From Sphingopyxis italica (GTDB lineage: Bacteria > Pseudomonadota > Alphaproteobacteria > Sphingomonadales > Sphingomonadaceae), in contig NZ_JAATIT010000001.1 in NCBI RefSeq assembly GCF_011926545.1, forward strand, positions 653,969 through 717,968: DNA of 64,000 nt, read 5' to 3'. The position numbers and the translations under genes were made by a program. Positions 26,336 through 34,656 of the stretch are shown here, piece after piece. The notes below the pieces were generated by a model. The model made no database searches and was not told the DNA's origin. It saw only the letters and a list, made by a program, of their open reading frames with translations. Numbering within the stretch: the stretch's first letter is position 1; every line of letters starts with the position of its first letter.

Positions 26336-26764
26336 ATGCTGCTGCACATCATCGCGCGCGGGCGCATCGGGCGTTCCCCCGAGGCCGAGCTGGTCGAGCG
26401 TTATATGAAGCGCGTGACCTGGGCGCAGAAGATTTCCGAACTTCCCGACACCGGCGGGCGGATGCCCGCCGCGGCGGAGAACAGCCGCACGATCCTGCTC
26501 GATGAGGGCGGCGAGCAGATGTCGTCGCTCGAATTCGCGCGGCTCCTCGAAAAATGGCGCGACGGCGGGGTGCGCGAGACGCGCTTCTGCCTCGGTGCCG
26601 CCGACGGCTTCACGGCGCAAGAGCGCGAAGGCGCCGACAAGGTCATCGCCTTCGGGCGCGCGACCTGGCCGCATTTGATGGCGCGCGCGATGCTCGCCGA
26701 ACAATTGTGGCGCGCGACGAGCATCGTCGCCGGCCATCCCTATCACCGCGAAGGCCGGCAATGA
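26336..26764 (+). CDS. rlmH: 23S rRNA pseudouridine-1915 N3-methyltransferase
   Basis: 142 residues. SPOUT methyltransferase: LLHIIARGRIGRSPEAELVERYMKR start, LLDEGGEQMSSLEFARLL, FCLGAADGF (knot with SAM-binding loop) and the conserved C terminus LAEQLWRATSIVAGHPYHRE. It methylates pseudouridine 1915 in helix 69 of 23S rRNA. Stop overlaps the envC start (ATGA). Confidence 0.95.
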   Translation: MLLHIIARGRIGRSPEAELVERYMKRVTWAQKISELPDTGGRMPAAAENSRTILLDEGGEQMSSLEFARLLEKWRDGGVRETRFCLGAADGFTAQEREGADKVIAFGRATWPHLMARAMLAEQLWRATSIVAGHPYHREGRQ

Positions 26765-27975
26765 GGCGCGCGCTTGCCGTCCTTGCGACCATCTCCGTCT
26801 TTGCCGGCGGCGCGCTCGCGCTGGCGCAGAGCGATATTTTCGATCCCGGTGCCATCGCCGTGCACGAGCGCGAACAGCTGATCGACGCGAAACAGCAGTC
26901 GGCCGCCGCGATGGCGCGGAGCGCGCTGCTCGAAAAACAGGCGGAAGCCGCGAGCAGCGAAGCCGACCGGCTGAAGAAGCGCAGCGCCGCGCTCGCCGCG
27001 CGGATCCAGTCGGCCGAAGCCGACATCAGCGCCGGCGAGGCGCGCGTCGCGCTCGTCAGCCGCCGCCTGTCGGCGCGGCGCGCGCGGCTCGCCGAGCAGC
27101 AGCAGCCCTTGCTGGAACTCGCCGCCTCGCTCCAGCAACTGAGCCGCCAGCCGCCGGTCAGCGTGCTCGCGCAGCCGGGGTCGCTTTCCGACATGGTCCA
27201 CGCGCGCGCGGTGATCGACGCCGCGATGCCGGTGATCGAGCGCCGCACCGCGGACGTGCGCCGCGAACTTACCTTGCTCGACGCCGCGCGGCGGCAACAG
27301 GCGGTGGCGCTGAAGGCGCTGTCGGCGAGCCAGGCGCAGCTCGCGCACCGCCGCGACGCGCTGACCCGGCTGGAAAACGAAGGCCGGCTGCGCTCGCGCG
27401 AGCTGATGAGCAGCGCGCAGCTCGAAGCCGACCGCGCGCTCGGGCTTGGCGAGAAGGCGCGCGACATCGTCGAGCTGATGGACTCGCTCGAAGCCGACGG
27501 CGCGGTGCGCGCCGAACTCGCCGAGCTCGCGGGGCCGCTCCCGCGCCCGCGCAACCCCAAAGATCCTATCGCCGTCGCCGCGCCGCCCGCCGCGGCCAAT
27601 GCCGAGCTGACCCGCGGCGCCTATCGCCTGCCCGTCGTCGGGCGCATCGTTACGGGGCTCGGCGAGGTCAATGAAAGCGGCGTGCGATCGCGCGGCATCA
27701 CGATCGCGGCGCGCCCCGGCGGACAGGTCGTCGCCCCCGCGCCCGGCCGCGTCGGCTTCGCCGGCGATTATCGCGGCTATGGCAAGATCGTCATCATCGA
27801 CCATGGCGGTGGCTGGGTCTCGCTCCTGACCGGCATGATCGCGCTGTCGGTCGGGGTCGGCGACACGGTGGATGCCGGCGCGCCGGTCGGCCGCGCCGGA
27901 TCGGACGACAGCCGCATCACGGTCGAGCTTCGCCGCGCCGGTCGCCCCGTCGATGTCGTTGCGATGATCGGTTAA
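26761..27975 (+). CDS. envC: EnvC-like murein hydrolase activator (degenerate M23 domain)
   Basis: 404 residues with a signal peptide (ALAVLATISVFAGGALALAQ). Residues 40-250 are heptad-rich coiled coil, followed by a LytM/M23 domain from about 290 (GRIVTGLGEVNESGVRSRGITIAARPGGQVVAPAPGRVGFAG). The first zinc His position is SRGIT instead of HxGID and the HxH motif is replaced by SLLTGM, so the domain cannot bind zinc normally. That fits EnvC, which activates amidases instead of cutting murein itself. Part of the conserved rlmH-envC-ctpA order. Confidence 0.88.
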   Translation: MRRALAVLATISVFAGGALALAQSDIFDPGAIAVHEREQLIDAKQQSAAAMARSALLEKQAEAASSEADRLKKRSAALAARIQSAEADISAGEARVALVSRRLSARRARLAEQQQPLLELAASLQQLSRQPPVSVLAQPGSLSDMVHARAVIDAAMPVIERRTADVRRELTLLDAARRQQAVALKALSASQAQLAHRRDALTRLENEGRLRSRELMSSAQLEADRALGLGEKARDIVELMDSLEADGAVRAELAELAGPLPRPRNPKDPIAVAAPPAAANAELTRGAYRLPVVGRIVTGLGEVNESGVRSRGITIAARPGGQVVAPAPGRVGFAGDYRGYGKIVIIDHGGGWVSLLTGMIALSVGVGDTVDAGAPVGRAGSDDSRITVELRRAGRPVDVVAMIG

Positions 27976-28059
27976 TCGGGCGTTCGACGGAGGTCTCGCA
28001 TAGGGATGCCCCGCTTGACCCACGCAGATTTGCGTAGGATGATGGCGTGCCGGGGTTTA

Positions 28060-28326
28060 GGGTCTTTCCGGTCTAGATTGAAACGTCGTGACGGAGTCGA
28101 TTTTGGCCGAGTGCAAGGAGAGAGGAGGGAGCAATGCCTTTGCATCGTGACCGACGATCGACGCGGCAATCGGCCAAAATCGGCCCGCCCCTTCGGGGTT
28201 GGTGCTGAAAGCGCCTCGGACAGCGTCGCGTTGCTTGTCCGGGCAACCAGCCCGGCCCGCGCAACGCTCCTCGCCGAGACGCTTTCAGCGCCAATCACGA
28301 CGCTTCAATCTAGACCGGAAAGACCC
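28060..28326. mobile_element. MITE-like element, copy 2
   Basis: 267 bp flanked by TA (28058-28059, 28327-28328). The terminal repeats are 32 bp with one mismatch (outer end GGGTCTTTCCGG, inner end ATTGAAACG/GTCGTGA). Hairpin A pairs 28098-28110 with 28170-28182 (13 bp); hairpin B pairs 28201-28213 with 28280-28292 (one G-T), extended inward by 28215-28219 with 28274-28278 after one mismatch. It shares internal blocks with copy 1 at 5343 but has different stems. It occupies most of the 390-bp gap between envC and ctpA, ending 39 bp before the ctpA start. No coding capacity. Confidence 0.85.
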
Positions 28327-28365
28327 TATAAGGCGGGAAGGCTCTCGCCCGCGTGAAAGATTGAA

Positions 28366-29754
28366 ATGACCGACTCGACCAAAACCGCCGCTTCTCCGAA
28401 ACGCCGCTTCGCCTTGTGGCAGGGCGCCGCCGCGCTTTCGACGCTGGCGCTCGTCCCGCTCGCGACCGGCGCGATGGCGAGCGTCGATTCGAAGACGCAG
28501 GAAGAAATCGCGCGCTTCATGGACGTCTATCTCGAAGTGAAGGCGAACTATGTCGAACCGGTCGAGGATTCGGAACTGATCGAGGGCGCGATCAACGGCA
28601 TGCTCGCCAGCCTCGATCCGCATTCGGGCTATCTCGACGCGCGCGGCTTTTCCAACCTTCGCACCCAGACCGACGGTGAATATGGCGGGCTCGGCCTGTC
28701 GGTGACGATGGAGGACGGCGTCGTCAAGGTGATCGCGCCGACCGCCGACACCCCGGCCGACCGGGCGGGGATCAAGGCGGGTGATTATATCACCCACATC
28801 AACGAGGAGCTGATCTTCGGCATGACGCTCGACGAAGCGGTCGAGCAGATGCGCGGCCGCCCCGGCACGCCCATCGACATCACGATCGTCCGCGAAGGCC
28901 AGGACAAGCCGCTCGAGATGACGCTGACGCGCGAGATCATCGACCTGAAACCCGTGAAATGGGAAGTCAGCGGCGACGTCGGCGTGCTCACCGTCACCAA
29001 TTTCTCGGCCGACGCGACCGCCGACCTCAAGGCCGCGATGATGGCGGTCGAAAAATCGCTGGGCAAGACGCCGCGCGGCTGGATCCTCGACCTGCGGTCG
29101 AACCCCGGCGGGCTGCTCGACGAAGCCGTCGGGATCAGCGACCTGTTCCTCGAACGCGGCGAAATCGTCTCGCAGCGCGGGCGCAAGAAGGGCGACATCG
29201 AACGCTATTTCGCCGAACCGGGCGACGCCGCCGGCGGCGCGCCGGTGATCGTGCTGATCGATTCGGGATCGGCCTCGGCCTCCGAGATCGTCGCGGGGGC
29301 GTTGCAGGATCAGCACCGCGCGGTCGTGATGGGCGAACGCAGCTTCGGCAAGGGATCGGTGCAGACGGTGCTGCCGCTGACCGACACCACCGCGCTGCGC
29401 CTGACCACTGCACGCTATTACACGCCCTCGGGCCGCAGCGTGCAGGAAGGCGGAATCGACCCCGACATCCAGGTGCCGCAGCTCAGCGATCCCGACTACG
29501 CCTCGCGGCCCAAATTCCGCGAGAGCGACCTGCGCCGTCACCTGATCAACGAAAAGAAGGTCGACGACGGCCTGCTCGAAAAGGACGAGAAGGCCGACCC
29601 GCGCTTCACCGCGACCGCGGCCGAGCTCAAGGAAAAGGGCATCGAGGATTTCCAGCTCCACTATGCGCTGCAGACGATCGGGCGGATCGGCCCGGGAACG
29701 GCGCGCATGGCGCAGGCTGGAAAACCCGGCGCCAAGCCCGCGCGCCGCAACTGA
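28366..29754 (+). CDS. ctpA: Carboxyl-terminal processing protease (S41)
   Basis: 462 residues from ATG 28366, with a signal anchor (WQGAAALSTLALVPLATGAMA). PDZ domain about residues 100-185 (YGGLGLSVTMEDGVVKVIAPTADTPADRAG). The catalytic Ser is in DSGSASASEIVAGAL and the Lys in GERSFGKGSVQT. CtpA-type proteases trim periplasmic proteins and cell-wall hydrolases, which fits the adjacent envC. The MITE between the two genes may have separated their transcription or supplies new signals. Confidence 0.95.
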   Translation: MTDSTKTAASPKRRFALWQGAAALSTLALVPLATGAMASVDSKTQEEIARFMDVYLEVKANYVEPVEDSELIEGAINGMLASLDPHSGYLDARGFSNLRTQTDGEYGGLGLSVTMEDGVVKVIAPTADTPADRAGIKAGDYITHINEELIFGMTLDEAVEQMRGRPGTPIDITIVREGQDKPLEMTLTREIIDLKPVKWEVSGDVGVLTVTNFSADATADLKAAMMAVEKSLGKTPRGWILDLRSNPGGLLDEAVGISDLFLERGEIVSQRGRKKGDIERYFAEPGDAAGGAPVIVLIDSGSASASEIVAGALQDQHRAVVMGERSFGKGSVQTVLPLTDTTALRLTTARYYTPSGRSVQEGGIDPDIQVPQLSDPDYASRPKFRESDLRRHLINEKKVDDGLLEKDEKADPRFTATAAELKEKGIEDFQLHYALQTIGRIGPGTARMAQAGKPGAKPARRN

Positions 29755-29778
29755 CGCGTGATCGCCATGCCCCCTTTT

Positions 29779-29806
29779 CGTCATCCCGGCGAAGGCCGGG
29801 ATGACG
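29779..29806. repeat. Hairpin CGTCATCCCGGC between ctpA and dsbB
   Basis: A perfect 12-bp stem with the loop GAAG, 24 bp after the ctpA stop. This GTCATCCCGGCGAAGGCCGGGATGAC-type palindrome is widespread in alphaproteobacterial intergenic space. AT-rich sequence follows (ATAATTC) but no T-run, so termination is only possible. Confidence 0.7.
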
Positions 29807-29826
29807 ATAATTCAAGGTAAGTGTTG

Positions 29827-30309
29827 ATGCTGAAATCGCGCCTCGCCGCGCCGATCGCCGCGTTCGCGGGGCCGCTTTTGCTCTATGGCGGGGCGCTCGT
29901 GTCGCAATATGGCTTCGGCCTGCATCCGTGCGAGATGTGCTATTGGCAGCGCTGGCCGCATCAGGTGGCGATCCTGCTCGCGCTGCTGGCGCTGCTGCTG
30001 CGTCGCAACGACAAGGCGATGCGCGCGCTCACCCTGCTCGCCGCGATCGCGATCGCGGTCAGCGGCGCGATCGGCGTCTTTCACGCCGGGGTCGAATATG
30101 GATTTTGGGAAGGCATCACGACCTGCGCGACCGGCGCCGCCGGCCCCGTCACGCTCGATTCGATCATGAATGCGCCGCTGATCCGCTGCGACGCGGTGCA
30201 ATGGTCGCTCTTCGGCATTTCGCTCGCGGGGTTCAACGCGATCTTCTCGTTCGCCGCCGCCGCGCTCGTCTTGACCTTGCTGCGTCGCGGGCGCACATCG
30301 GCGACATGA
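29827..30309 (+). CDS. dsbB: Disulfide bond formation protein B
   Basis: 160 residues from ATG 29827 (GTG 29821 is possible). Four membrane helices. First periplasmic redox pair CEMC follows TM1 (GLHPCEMCYWQRWPHQ), and a second pair is at TTCATG and LIRCDAV. The protein reoxidises DsbA and passes electrons to quinone. Its stop overlaps the coq7 start, so a quinone user and a quinone synthesis gene are coupled. Confidence 0.93.
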   Translation: MLKSRLAAPIAAFAGPLLLYGGALVSQYGFGLHPCEMCYWQRWPHQVAILLALLALLLRRNDKAMRALTLLAAIAIAVSGAIGVFHAGVEYGFWEGITTCATGAAGPVTLDSIMNAPLIRCDAVQWSLFGISLAGFNAIFSFAAAALVLTLLRRGRTSAT

Positions 30310-30839
30310 CCGACGCCCCGGAAAAGAGTAATCGGCGCACCGCATCGATGATCCGCGTCGACCAGGCGGGCGAATATGGCGCGACGCGCATCTATGCTGG
30401 CCAGCTCGCGGTGATGGGCGACCGCCACCCGATGGCGCGCGAGATCGCGCATATGGCCGAGCAGGAAGAGCGGCACCGCCGATTCTTCGACGCGATGATC
30501 GCCAAGTGCGGCGTGCGCCCGACCGCGCTCCAGCCGGTCTGGAACGTCGCGGGCTTCGCGCTCGGCGCGGTGACCGCCGCGATGGGGCCGCGCGCGGCGA
30601 TGGCATGCACCGCCGCGGTCGAGACCGAGATCGACCGCCATTATCAGCACCAGCTGGGTGAACTGGGCGACAGCGACCCCGAGCTCAGCGCCGCGGTCGA
30701 GGATTTTCGCGCCGAGGAGCTCGAGCATAAGGAGGCCGCGCTGAAGGCGGGCGCCGAAAGCGCCCCCGGCTACCCGATCCTCAGCCTCGCGATCCGCGCC
30801 GGTTGCCGTGCAGCCATCGCGCTGTCGAAACGTATCTGA
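30306..30839 (+). CDS. coq7: Demethoxyubiquinone hydroxylase (Coq7-type di-iron)
   Basis: 177 residues. Di-iron ligands in the two ExxH repeats: RVDQAGEYGATRIY (Glu), MAEQEERHRRF (ExxH), AVETEIDRHY (Glu) and FRAEELEHKEAAL (ExxH). It hydroxylates C6 of demethoxyubiquinone in ubiquinone synthesis. ATGA overlap with dsbB. Confidence 0.95.
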   Translation: MTDAPEKSNRRTASMIRVDQAGEYGATRIYAGQLAVMGDRHPMAREIAHMAEQEERHRRFFDAMIAKCGVRPTALQPVWNVAGFALGAVTAAMGPRAAMACTAAVETEIDRHYQHQLGELGDSDPELSAAVEDFRAEELEHKEAALKAGAESAPGYPILSLAIRAGCRAAIALSKRI

Positions 30840-30919
30840 TACAGAAAAGCCCCCGCGTCGTTTATGACCGATGCAGGGTCGCGGTGCCACGCCGCGTCAA
30901 ATTGACAAAGGAAGATCCG

Positions 30920-31528
30920 ATGACCCGCCTCCCCCTGTTCGCGCTGATCCTCGTCGGCAGCGCCGCCGCCCTGCCCGCCGCCGCTCAGGAAGCGCCGGCG
31001 GACGCCGACAAGATCAACCAGGTCATCATTTACGGCGACGACAAGTGCGAACAGTCGAGCCCCGACGAGATCGTCGTGTGTAACCGCCTGCCCGAAACCG
31101 AACGTTATCGCGTGCCCGAGATGCTGCGCGGCGACCCGCTCGATCCGCGCAACGAAGCCTGGGCGAACAAGGTGGTCGCGCTCGAACGCGTCGGCCGCTT
31201 CGGCACCGACAGCTGCTCGCCGACCGGCCTCGGCGGCTTCACCGGCTGCACGCAGGCGCTTCTCGCGGGCGCGCGCGCCGAACGGCGCGCCGCCGACAAG
31301 ACCGACTGGCAGGCGATGATCGCCGACGAGCGCGCCAAGCGCCTGGCGGGCATCGACGCCGCGGCCGAGGAGGTCGAGGCCGCCGTCGTCGCCGAAGAGC
31401 GTGCACTCGCCGAACGGCAGAAGGCGGCCGAGGATCTCGAACGCCAGGCCAATGGCGAGCCCCCCGCCGCGCCGACCGCTCCCGACGAGGCCGACGCCGA
31501 GCCGCTGCCGATGCCGCCGCAGCGCTGA
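30920..31528 (+). CDS. Exported hypothetical protein with Ala/Glu-rich tail
   Basis: 202 residues from ATG 30920 (AAAGGAAG upstream). Signal peptide LPLFALILVGSAAALPAAAQ. A central region with four cysteines (KCEQ, VVCNRLPETERYRVPE, DSCSPTGLGGFTGCTQ) suggests disulphides. The C-terminal third is helical and charged (DERAKRLAGIDAAAEEVEAAVVAEERALAERQKAAEDLE), then Pro-rich. Similar small periplasmic proteins are found in sphingomonads, but no function is known to me. Confidence 0.75.
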   Translation: MTRLPLFALILVGSAAALPAAAQEAPADADKINQVIIYGDDKCEQSSPDEIVVCNRLPETERYRVPEMLRGDPLDPRNEAWANKVVALERVGRFGTDSCSPTGLGGFTGCTQALLAGARAERRAADKTDWQAMIADERAKRLAGIDAAAEEVEAAVVAEERALAERQKAAEDLERQANGEPPAAPTAPDEADAEPLPMPPQR

Positions 31529-31605
31529 TCGGCAGCCCCTACCCCTATCCCCTGTTTGCCGGCCCTGCCCACGGCCCATACTGCCAATATTGCAGCGTTT
31601 TTTGC

Positions 31606-31721
31606 GATTCGGCGCGATTTGGTTGCGAATCCGCGCCGAATCGAGTGCAAAAATTAACGAATCGCGGGCAAGCTGTCTTGACTTGGGAATTTTTGGGGCA
31701 AAACGTGCGGTTCTGGGAATC
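31606..31721. promoter_or_regulatory. Cluster of five GANTC (CcrM) sites with a hairpin
   Basis: GANTC occurs at 31606, 31627, 31638, 31659 and 31717 (GATTC once, GAATC four times) within 116 bp. The first and third lie in the arms of an 11-bp inverted repeat GATTCGGCGCG (31606-31616 / 31632-31642). A TTAAC half site follows at 31655. The region precedes the membrane protein gene at 31743. In alphaproteobacteria clustered GANTC sites mark promoters sensitive to the CcrM methylation state. The 214-bp gap 31529-31742 holds nothing else visible. Confidence 0.5.
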
Positions 31722-31742
31722 GCCAGCCTAGGGGGCTGTAAT

Positions 31743-32141
31743 ATGGCATCAGCATTTGGACCGCGCCTGTGGAGGCGCACGGCAGTCAGTGTGCCGCCGG
31801 CACGGAGTCTCGGCCGCCGAATGACATGGCATGCCGCCGCCGCCCTCCTCGCCTTCGCCGCGCTACAGATCTGGCTCGTGATGAGCGTGGTCAACGCCGG
31901 GGCGCCGTCCGCTTTCATCGTCGTCGCGCTGGTCATGCTTCTCGCACTCGCGCTTCCGGTCGCGCGGTCGACCGAACGCCACTGGTATCATCTGAGCCGC
32001 CAGGCGCTCGCGAGTTGGGGCCTGCACGCGCGCTTCCGCCGCGATGTGCGCCGCCTGTGGTTCGCCGCGCTGACCCTGCCGTTCCTGTGGATCAGCGGCG
32101 CGATCGCCGCGACCGACGCGATCGCGGCGATCGCGCGCTAA
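31743..32141 (+). CDS. Three-helix membrane protein
   Basis: 132 residues from ATG 31743 (GGGGG upstream). Three hydrophobic segments: WHAAAALLAFAALQIWLVMSVV, FIVVALVMLLALALPVA and LWFAALTLPFLWISGAIAATDA, with a basic loop (STERHWYHLSRQALASWGLHARFRRDVRR) between the second and third. No family recognised. The methylation-site cluster upstream hints at cell-cycle-dependent expression. Confidence 0.7.
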   Translation: MASAFGPRLWRRTAVSVPPARSLGRRMTWHAAAALLAFAALQIWLVMSVVNAGAPSAFIVVALVMLLALALPVARSTERHWYHLSRQALASWGLHARFRRDVRRLWFAALTLPFLWISGAIAATDAIAAIAR

Positions 32142-32206
32142 CCATCCGCAGCTAGGGTCAGGACCCTAGGTTTGACGCTGGCCCGCGCGCCGTATAGGGC
32201 GCGGAC

Positions 32207-33550
32207 ATGCTGACCGTTTCCGAAGCTCTCGACCGCGCGCAGATGCTCTGCGACGCCGCCGCCAAGGCGGGCGCCGACGCCGCCGACGCCCTCTATTACT
32301 GCAATGCCGCCACCTCGGTTTCGATGCGGCTCGGCGCGCTCGAGGATGTCGAGCGGTCCGAGGGGCAGGATATTTCGCTGCGCGTCTTCGTCGGGCAGCG
32401 CAGCGCGAGCGTGTCGACCGCCGACATGGACGCGGGCGAGCTTGCGAAGCTGGTCACCCGCTGCGTCGCGATGGCGCGCGAGGCACCCGAGGATCCCTAT
32501 GCCGGCCTCGCGCCCGAAGAATTGCTGTTCAAGGGCGCCATTCCCGATCTCGACCTCGACGACGGCAGCGAAGCCGATCCGCAGGCGCTGCGCGAAGCGG
32601 CGCTGGCGGTCGAGGAGGCGGCGCGCGCCGTTGCCGGGGTGACCAACAGCGAGGGCGGCAGCGCGAGCCACAGCCGGACGCGCTTCGCGCTCGCGACCAG
32701 CCATGGCTTTCTTGGCGGCTATGGGTCGAGCGGGCACAGCCTTTCGGCGAGCGTCATCGCGGGCGAAGGCGCGAACATGCAGCGCGATTACGGCTGGCAC
32801 AGCGCGCATCATCTGGCCGACCTCGAAAGCGTCGACGACATCGGGACACGCGCCGGCACGCGCGCGGTCGCGCGGCTGAACCCCGGCAAGGCGCCGGTCG
32901 GCAAACTGCCGGTCATCCTCGATCCCCGGATCAGCGGCAGCATCGTCGGCCATCTGCTCGGCGCGATCGCCGGCCCCGCGATCGCGCGCGGGACGAGCTT
33001 CCTGCTCGGCAAGGAAGAGCACATGCTGTTCGACAGCGGCGTCGTCATCCGCGACGAGCCGCACCGCGCGCGCGGGCTGCGCAGCCGCGCCTTCGACGGC
33101 GAGGGCCTGCCGACCGCGGCGCGCGACATCGTCGCGGACGGCAAGATCACCGGCTGGCTGCTCGACACCGCGTCGGCGAAGCAGCTCGGCCTGACGCCGA
33201 CCGGCCATGCGAGCCGCGGCGGCGGCGCGTCGGGGGTCGGCGCGAGCAACCTCCATCTCGCCGCGGGCAGCGCGACGCCGGCGGCGCTGATGGAGGGCAT
33301 TGCCGAGGGCGTCTATATCACCGAATTGATCGGCCATGGGGTCAACCCGGTGACCGGCGATTACAGCCGCGGCGCGTCGGGTTTCCTGATCAGGGACGGC
33401 GCGATCGCGGGACCGATCGCCGAATTCACGATCGCGGGCAATCTGATCGACATGTTCGCCGCGCTGATCCCGGCGAGCGACCTTGAATTCCGACACGGCA
33501 CCAACGCGCCGACGCTGCGCATCGACGGCATGACCGTCGCCAGCAGCTAG
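32207..33550 (+). CDS. pmbA: PmbA/TldE family metalloprotease subunit
   Basis: 447 residues. PmbA features: SVSMRLGALEDVERSEGQDISLRVFVGQRSASVST at the N terminus, PVILDPRISGSIVGHLLGAIAGPAIARGTSFL, and the C-terminal GVNPVTGDYSRGASGFLIRDG. With TldD it forms a heteromeric protease that trims modified peptides (microcin B17) and affects toxin stability. PmbA/TldE itself lacks the zinc-binding HExxxH. tldD is not in the window. Confidence 0.93.
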   Translation: MLTVSEALDRAQMLCDAAAKAGADAADALYYCNAATSVSMRLGALEDVERSEGQDISLRVFVGQRSASVSTADMDAGELAKLVTRCVAMAREAPEDPYAGLAPEELLFKGAIPDLDLDDGSEADPQALREAALAVEEAARAVAGVTNSEGGSASHSRTRFALATSHGFLGGYGSSGHSLSASVIAGEGANMQRDYGWHSAHHLADLESVDDIGTRAGTRAVARLNPGKAPVGKLPVILDPRISGSIVGHLLGAIAGPAIARGTSFLLGKEEHMLFDSGVVIRDEPHRARGLRSRAFDGEGLPTAARDIVADGKITGWLLDTASAKQLGLTPTGHASRGGGASGVGASNLHLAAGSATPAALMEGIAEGVYITELIGHGVNPVTGDYSRGASGFLIRDGAIAGPIAEFTIAGNLIDMFAALIPASDLEFRHGTNAPTLRIDGMTVASS

Positions 33551-33562
33551 GATCGTCAGCCG

Positions 33563-34354
33563 ATGCCCGGCCGCAACCTGGAAGCGATGATCGCCGCGAC
33601 GCGCGAGGTCGGCGACATGGCGATGGCGCGCTGGCGCGGCGAGGGCAAGGCGGTCGATGTGTGGCACAAGTCGCACGACAATCCGGTGAGCGACGTCGAC
33701 CTCGCCGTCGATGCGCGATTGAAGGCCGTGCTCGGCGCGATGGTGCCCGAGGCGGGCTGGCTGTCCGAGGAAACCGCTGACAGCGAAGATCGCCTGTCGT
33801 GCCGCGCGATGTGGTGCGTCGATCCGATCGACGGCACGCGCGATTTCATCCGCGGCCGCCCGGGCTGGTGCGTGTCGGTGGCGCTCGTCATCGACGGCGC
33901 GCCCGAACTCGGCGTGCTCTACGCCCCGGCGCTCGACGAGCTGTGGGTCGCGCAAAAGGGCAAGGGCGCGACGCTCAACGGCGAGACGCTGCGCGCGAGC
34001 CGCCGGATGACCTTCGACGGGTCGCGCGTTCCCGCCGACAGCCTGCCCAAGGTCGACCGCGACCTGATCATGGTGACCAAGCCCAACAGCATCGCGCTGC
34101 GCATGGCGCTCGTCGCCGACGATCGCGCCGACCTGGTCGCGACGCTGCGCTGGGGTTTCGAGTGGGACGTCGCGGCGGCGGCGCTGATCGCGGCGGAGGC
34201 GGGCGCGGCGGTATCGGATGCCTTCGGCGAGCCGCTGAGGTTCAACACGCCGCGCGCGCAAGCGTTCGGCGTCATCGCCTGCGCCCCCGGGATTCATCGT
34301 GCGGTCGTCTCCCGCTTGCACGATCGCGCGGTCGCGCTGACGTCAAAAGATTGA
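33563..34354 (+). CDS. cysQ: Inositol monophosphatase family / CysQ-like phosphatase
   Basis: 263 residues, 12 bp after pmbA. Metal and phosphate motifs: NPVSDVDLAVD, LSEETAD (Glu), WCVDPIDGTRDFIRG (DPIDGT signature) and GFEWDVAAAALIAAEAG. The spacing fits CysQ/3'(2'),5'-bisphosphate nucleotidases or general inositol-1-phosphatases; no sulphur assimilation gene is near, so substrate is open. Confidence 0.85.
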   Translation: MPGRNLEAMIAATREVGDMAMARWRGEGKAVDVWHKSHDNPVSDVDLAVDARLKAVLGAMVPEAGWLSEETADSEDRLSCRAMWCVDPIDGTRDFIRGRPGWCVSVALVIDGAPELGVLYAPALDELWVAQKGKGATLNGETLRASRRMTFDGSRVPADSLPKVDRDLIMVTKPNSIALRMALVADDRADLVATLRWGFEWDVAAAALIAAEAGAAVSDAFGEPLRFNTPRAQAFGVIACAPGIHRAVVSRLHDRAVALTSKD

Positions 34355-34438
34355 CCGGCACCAGCCCGCTCCCCCACCCGGCCTCCCCGACGATAGTAAC
34401 CTAGGGAGGCCGGGTGGGGGAGCGGGCTGGTGCCGGTC
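34353..34438. repeat. Perfect 34-bp inverted repeat at the cysQ stop
   Basis: The arms 34353-34386 and 34405-34438 are perfect complements over 34 bp (GACCGGCACCAGCCCG...), with an 18-nt loop. The left arm begins inside the stop codon. RNA would form a very stable hairpin on either strand. No T-run follows, so it could be a dispersed repeat rather than a terminator. It is part of the 302-bp gap 34355-34656, which also holds a smaller hairpin at 34440-34457 and the rpsM promoter. Confidence 0.85.
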
Positions 34439-34490
34439 GTTTCCGCGACAGCGGAAACAAGACGGGGCACCGCCATTCACCGCAGTCTGC

Positions 34491-34519
34491 TTGACTTTCC
34501 GCGCGACTCACCCTAACTG
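34491..34519 (+). promoter_or_regulatory. Putative sigma70-type promoter for the rpsM operon
   Basis: TTGACT (34491-34496), 17-bp spacer, TAACTG (34514-34519). The -35 is close to consensus and the spacing is ideal; the -10 is weak but such elements are usual in high-GC alphaproteobacteria. It lies 138 bp upstream of rpsM, leaving a leader that could carry ribosomal-protein regulation. Confidence 0.5.
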
Positions 34520-34656
34520 CGCGAACATTCCGACAGCCTGACCGGACGGCGAAGCGTTTTCGTGCGCATCGTGGTCCGTTTTTTGCGTTGGAAAATCAGA
34601 CGCTTTGAGATGGGGCCGATTGCCAGCGCGCCCCGTGGAGCAGGAGAAAGTACCCA

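Noticed and set aside
28066..28326. Coding frames running through the second MITE
   Set aside because: No start with ribosome site and no protein similarity; frames are open because of GC richness and palindromes.
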